From positions 188,001-252,000 of the forward strand of contig JAJEKV010000336.1 of NCBI GenBank assembly GCA_021234155.1: DNA of 64,000 nt. The letters run 5' to 3'. The position numbers and the translations under genes are program-made. Of this stretch, positions 60,615 through 64,000 are shown one piece after another. This DNA is from Isoetes taiwanensis. Its lineage: Eukaryota; Streptophyta; Lycopodiopsida; Isoetales; Isoetaceae. Each line of letters begins with the position of its first letter. The first letter of the stretch is position 1. The notes under the pieces are model-generated. The model was not told the origin of the DNA. It worked only from the letters and a program-made list of their open reading frames with translations, and made no database searches.

Positions 60615-61103
60615 ATTAGATATAGACTTTAATTTCTATATCGTTTAATTTAAAAGCGACTTAATACACACATTCAAGTTGTTCATATCTTGTCGAGAGA
60701 CATTTGAGCTTCGGAATCCCTTATTCAAAGGCAGAGACATTTGAGCTTGAATCCCTTACTCAAAAGGCTTTTGCTACTACCAAGTTGGCGGGGTTGTCCT
60801 TTCTTTGCCAAGTTGGTCTCCTCTAGAATGGTACAAAAAGAATGCTAATCTCGGCTTAGATTTCTTGAGTTCGATCTAACTGCTCATACTATTTGGGTCC
60901 TTACAAAGTACTTTCGTATATGTACCTATGTTGTGCATTAGCCTTAAGAGACAATCATTTTTTTTTAGGAATTGGGTTAGGAAGCACCACAAGGCTGCTT
61001 AAAATCCCAAGTTGCATTCCTTCAAAGAAAGTACTAGAAAGGTTGCTTTAGATTCCTTCCGGAGTCTATAATGGCGTATCATGATAATTAGGCTTCTTAT
61101 AGA

Positions 61104-62785
61104 CTAGTAGCGGTTTGTTGGGCCTTAGCGTTGGGTGTTCCATGTGAAAATTTGGGTTTTTTTCCCTTTCCCCTTCCTTTTTCCTTTCAACTTTCCAAGT
61201 TTCCCTTTTCATACTTTCCCCACCCTTTTGATTTGCCCCCAAAGCCCTATGCATTTTTTCCCTTTCTCTTTTTTCCTTTCCTTTCTCTTCTTTCCCCTTC
61301 TTTACATTTTTCCTTTTCCCCGTTCTTTTCCCTTTCCTTTTTTTCATATGCCTCTTTCCATTCCCTTTTCTCAACTTTCCATTTTTTTTTTTTATACCCT
61401 TTTTTCCTTCTTTCCCCATCCTTTCCAAATTTTCCCTTTCCACTTTCTCCTTTTTTGTTTGCCTTTTTCCTTTTTTTTCTTTTTCTTTTTTTTCAATCCT
61501 CTTTTTTCCCTTTTCTTTTTTTTTCTATTTCCTCACCCTTTCCCTTTTTTCCCTTTTTTTTCTCATCCCTCTTCATTTTTCTCCTTCCTCTTTTCCTCTT
61601 TTGCTATTCCTTGCTCCTACCCTTTGTCTATTCTACTTTCCCCCCCACCCTTTTCCTCCTTTTTCCATCCTTTCCCTCTTCCTTTTTTTCGATGCTCTTT
61701 TGCTTCCCTTTTCTCTTTCTTCACCCTTTTCTCTCTTCCCGCCCTTTCCTTTTTTTCTTTTTTTCGTTCCTTTTCCCAAGTTCTCTTTTTCCCTTTTCCC
61801 CTCTCTTTTCCTTTTTACTTTTTTCTTTTTCCCATGGACTTTGCAACCTTTTCTTATTTTCCCTTATTGGTTTTTCTCTCTTTTTCTCACCTTACTTCTT
61901 ACCCTTCAAAAGATTGCCATTTTTTCCTTTCCCCTTTTCTATTCTATTCCTTTTCGCCTATCTTTCCCTTTTTTTTTTCTCCTTCTCTTTCCTTTTTTCC
62001 TCTTACCTTTCTTTTATTCCTTTTCCTTTTTTTTAGCTTTTCCCTTTCATCGTTTTCCTTTTCCCTTCCCCTTTTCCGTTTTCCCTTTTCCTTTTTTCCC
62101 TTTTCATCCTTTTTTTCCTTTTCCTTCCCTTTTTTTTCCTTTTTCCCTTTTCCCTTTCATTTTTTTTCCTTTTTTGCTTCCCTTTTCCTTTTTTTTTCCC
62201 CTTTCATCTTTTTTCTTTTTTTCCTTCCCCTTTCCTTTTCCTTTTTCCCTTTCATCTTTTTTTCCTTTTTTTTCCTTTTCCTTTTTCCCTTTTCCCTTTT
62301 CCCTTTTCCATTTTTCATCCTTTCCCCTTTTCCTTTCCTTTTTCCTTTCATCTTTTTTTTTTTCCTTTTTCCCTTTTTTCCCCTTTTCCCTTTTTTTTTT
62401 TCCTTTTCCCTTTTTCCTTTTCCTTTTCCCTTTTCCTTTCATCTTTTTCCCTTTTCCTTTTCCTTTTTTTCCCTTTTCCCTTTCATTTTTTTTCCTTTTC
62501 CTTTTCCCTTTTCCCTTTTTTTTCATCATTTTTCCTTTTTCTTTTCTTTTTTCCTTTTCCCTTTCATCGTTTTCCTTTTCCCTTCCCCTTTTCTTTTCCC
62601 TTTTCCCGTTTTTTCCTTTTTTCCTTTTCCTTTTCCTTTTTCCTTTTCCCTTTCCCCCTATATTAAAGCCATAGTCAAGATGAAATTTTAGTTGAAGACA
62701 CGCACACATCATCTCCACCATTGGTCAATCAAATCCTCGACCCGTCCGATTTGGGGCGGTCCATTACTAACATTATAATATAAGA
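61104..62785 (-). mobile_element. Helitron filled with a homopurine tract
   Basis: On the minus strand it starts A|TCTTATATTATAATGTTAG at 62,785 and ends in CTAG at 61,104, inserted after A of the array spacer (CTTATAGA|CTAG against CTTATAGA|TTATGG). The hairpin before CTAG is imperfect. About 125 bp from the TC end the homopurine tract begins, the same arrangement as at 33,647. The right flank is T but does not resume the spacer, so the array was also broken here. Confidence 0.6.
61150..62658 (-). repeat. Homopurine tract, ~1.5 kb (pyrimidine on + strand)
   Basis: Almost pure C and T on the + strand, in CCCTTTTCC-type units with occasional CATC, CACC or GTTTT. Towards 62,650 the repeat becomes more regular. 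Frames of up to 518 codons rich in Phe, Ser, Pro and Leu run through it in several phases and reflect composition only. Confidence 0.95.
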
Positions 62786-63120
62786 TAAAACCGTGGCGTC
62801 GGTCATTGCACCGATTTTCCCGAGATCGCGCTAATTCCTCCCCTTTCGGACCTTTGTTTGTTCGTTTGTTATGGCCGATTGATTTGGCCACGTCACAAAG
62901 GAGGTGTCGTTTCAAGATTTTAACGTGGCATGGTTTGGTTTGGTATTAACGGATTTCATTTTGCGCTCTTCCGGTTCGAAGCGCGCAAAAGTTCGTGGAG
63001 CAAGCATTTTTGGAGCAAGCATTTTGTTGCTCATTATTATTATTATTATTTGTTTGAGAGGATTTCATCCGACCGTGCAATGATTTTCTTAATTTTTGGG
63101 CAGTTTTGATAGCTTTTGAA
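62786..63120. other. Leader of the tandem first-exon repeats
   Basis: After about 160 bp of unique sequence comes the repeated block TTTTGCGCTCTTC, a doubled GGAGCAAGCATTTT, a TTA microsatellite (63,032-63,051) and GAGAGGATTT, which recurs at 63,345-63,455. It looks like promoter or 5' untranslated sequence of the exon copies that follow. Confidence 0.5.
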
Positions 63121-63214
63121 ATGGCGAGATCCAAAAAGAACCGCCTCAAGAAGCGGCCGGTGACATTTGAATTTTAAATCGGTCTCATGAAGGGCCCGAG
63201 AGCGTCGAAGCTAG
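63121..63214 (+). pseudogene. First-exon copy 1 (degraded)
   Basis: Begins ATGGCGAGATCC and ends GTCGAAGCTAG|GTACATGG like copy 3, but the frame has a stop after TFEF and the part matching DPQQNR reads differently. About 18 bp (AAATCGGTCTCATGAAGG) is extra relative to copy 3. Confidence 0.5.
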
Positions 63215-63517
63215 GTACATGGCTCTCCTCAAATTTTATTTTCTTTAGGTTTAGGGCCGAATCTCTAGAGGGGAGCTTAGAGGAGAGCGGAGAGCAGATT
63301 ATCATTGTTCTTTTGTTGTTCAAACCGCCCCGCACATTATTTTCCTTGTTTTGCGCTCTTCATGGTTTTCGTCCTTCCGCAAAAGTTAAATGGAGCAAGC
63401 ATTTTGGAGCAAGCATTTTGTTGCTCATTATTATTATTATTATTTGTCCGAGAGGATTTTTCCTTTTTCCCGTGCAATGATTTTCTTAAATTTTGGGCGG
63501 TTTTGCTAGCTTTTGAA

Positions 63518-63612
63518 ATGGCAGAGATCCAATTTGAATCTGCCTCAAGAAGAGGCGGCATTTGAATTTGAAGTAAATCGGTCTCATGAAGGCCTTGAAC
63601 GTCTGAAGCTAG
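63518..63612 (+). pseudogene. First-exon copy 2 (degraded)
   Basis: Begins ATGGCAGAGATCC and ends CTGAAGCTAG|GTACATGG. It shares the extra CTCATGAAGG segment with copy 1 and is out of frame relative to copy 3. It is followed by the same intron-like block (CTCCTCAAATTTTATTTTC, CGAATCTCTAGAG). Confidence 0.5.
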
Positions 63613-63776
63613 GTACATGGCTCTCCTCAAATTTTATTTTCTTTAGGTTTAGGGGCGAATCTCTAGAGGGAGCTTAGAGGAGAGCGGACTATGATTATCA
63701 TTGTTCTTTTTGTTGTTCAAACCGCCTGCACATTATTTTTCCTAATATATCCTTAGTATAACAAGCGGATGAGGAA

Positions 63777-63853
63777 ATGGCGGAGGATCCGCAGCAGAAT
63801 CGGCTCAGAAGGCGCCCAGCATTTGAATCCGGCAGCGACAGCGTCGAAGCTAG
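63777..63853 (+). CDS. First exon of an unidentified gene (copy 3)
   Basis: A 77 nt open exon reading MAEDPQQNRLRRRPAF then ESGSDSVEA and a split Arg codon, followed by a good donor GCTAG|GTACATGG. Acidic-basic composition and a MAED start are typical of nuclear or cytosolic plant proteins, but I do not recognise it. The next exon is not identifiable before the window ends. The upstream CCTAATATATCCTTAGTATAACAAGC recurs at 63,974-64,000, so another copy probably follows. Confidence 0.45.
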
Positions 63854-64000
63854 GTACATGGCTCCTCTCAAATTTTCTTTTTTAGGAACGAATCTCTAAA
63901 GGGAGCTTAGAGGAGAGCGGAGAGTAGATTATCATTGTTCTTTTTGTTGTTCAAACCGGCCTGCACATTATTTTCCTAATCTATCCTTAGTATAACAAGC

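Larger units (their letters stand above)
49658..61103 (+). repeat. tRNA-Lys satellite array, units ~1.07 kb
   Basis: Each unit holds tRNA-Lys(CUU), a spacer of about 160 bp, tRNA-Lys(UUU), then a long spacer of about 770 bp. UUU genes start at 49,786, 50,857, 51,929, 53,026, 54,049 and about 60,529; CUU genes at 50,625, 51,698, 52,795, 53,818 and about 60,293. Spacers are nearly identical between units, except for doubled GAGACATTTGAGCTTCGGAA segments in some and a decayed stretch after 60,290. The Copia element at 54,119-59,516 interrupts it. Confidence 0.92.
63208..64000 (+). repeat. Tandem repeats around the first exons
   Basis: The block from GAAGCTAGGTACATGGCTC to CAAACCG..GCACATTATTTT occurs at about 63,208, 63,605 and 63,847, with periods of about 395 and 242 bp. 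The shorter last period lacks the TTA microsatellite section. The window ends in what looks like the start of a further unit. Confidence 0.8.

Noticed and set aside
61131-62691. Plus-strand frames up to 518 codons and a Lys/Glu/Gly-rich minus-strand frame
   Set aside because: Same reason: a C/T-only tract yields long Phe/Ser/Pro/Leu frames by composition.

Overview
This is nuclear DNA from a land plant, very probably a large, repeat-rich genome. The evidence is eukaryotic nuclear tRNA-Lys genes without encoded CCA, an intact-looking Ty1/copia retrotransposon primed by initiator tRNA-Met, Helitrons with the plant-type CTAG end and GCCC..GGGC hairpin, GT-AG introns, and an ABCC (MRP-type) transporter fragment. 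A degenerate gene with a DUF7869-like GHTHEDVD motif hints at a non-seed plant (bryophyte, fern or lycophyte), but I cannot fix the species. There are few convincing protein genes; the window is mostly duplications, mobile elements and a tRNA-bearing satellite.

Layout. 1-545: unassigned. 546-about 15,160 (copy A) and 35,082-47,168 (copy B): a collinear direct duplication of about 12 kb. It carries a partial minus-strand spacer unit, an ABCC transporter pseudogene, a Helitron 5' end, a small two-exon gene, and a minus-strand run of tRNA-Lys units with a tRNA-derived SINE. Copy A alone holds a 2.27 kb Helitron at 12,300-14,567; copy B still has the empty site. 14,729-15,793 is a tight palindrome of the tRNA spacer. 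15,975-32,593 is a stack of nested Helitrons, ending in three tandem copies of a 1.83 kb repeat. 32,948-33,646 is a plus-strand tRNA unit cut by another Helitron end, followed by a 1.3 kb homopurine tract.

47,169-49,657 is a broken DUF7869-like gene between oppositely oriented tRNA arrays. 49,658-61,103 is a plus-strand tandem array of units of about 1.07 kb. Each unit carries one tRNA-Lys(CUU) and one tRNA-Lys(UUU). A 5.4 kb Copia element (54,119-59,516) sits inside the acceptor stem of one tRNA gene. 61,104-62,785 is a Helitron filled with a 1.5 kb homopyrimidine tract (+ strand). 62,786-64,000 holds three or more tandem copies of a promoter plus first exon.

The most interesting items are the alternating two-isoacceptor tRNA-Lys satellite, Helitrons carrying kilobase homopurine tracts, an A|T filled/empty Helitron site pair inside one window, and a Copia element whose protease active-site segment is missing although the rest of pol is open. 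A caution runs through everything: repeat copies differ mainly at CAG/CTG and ACG/GCG positions, often with small indels. That looks more like base-calling error at methylated plant CHG/CG sites than natural divergence, so many broken reading frames here may not be real.
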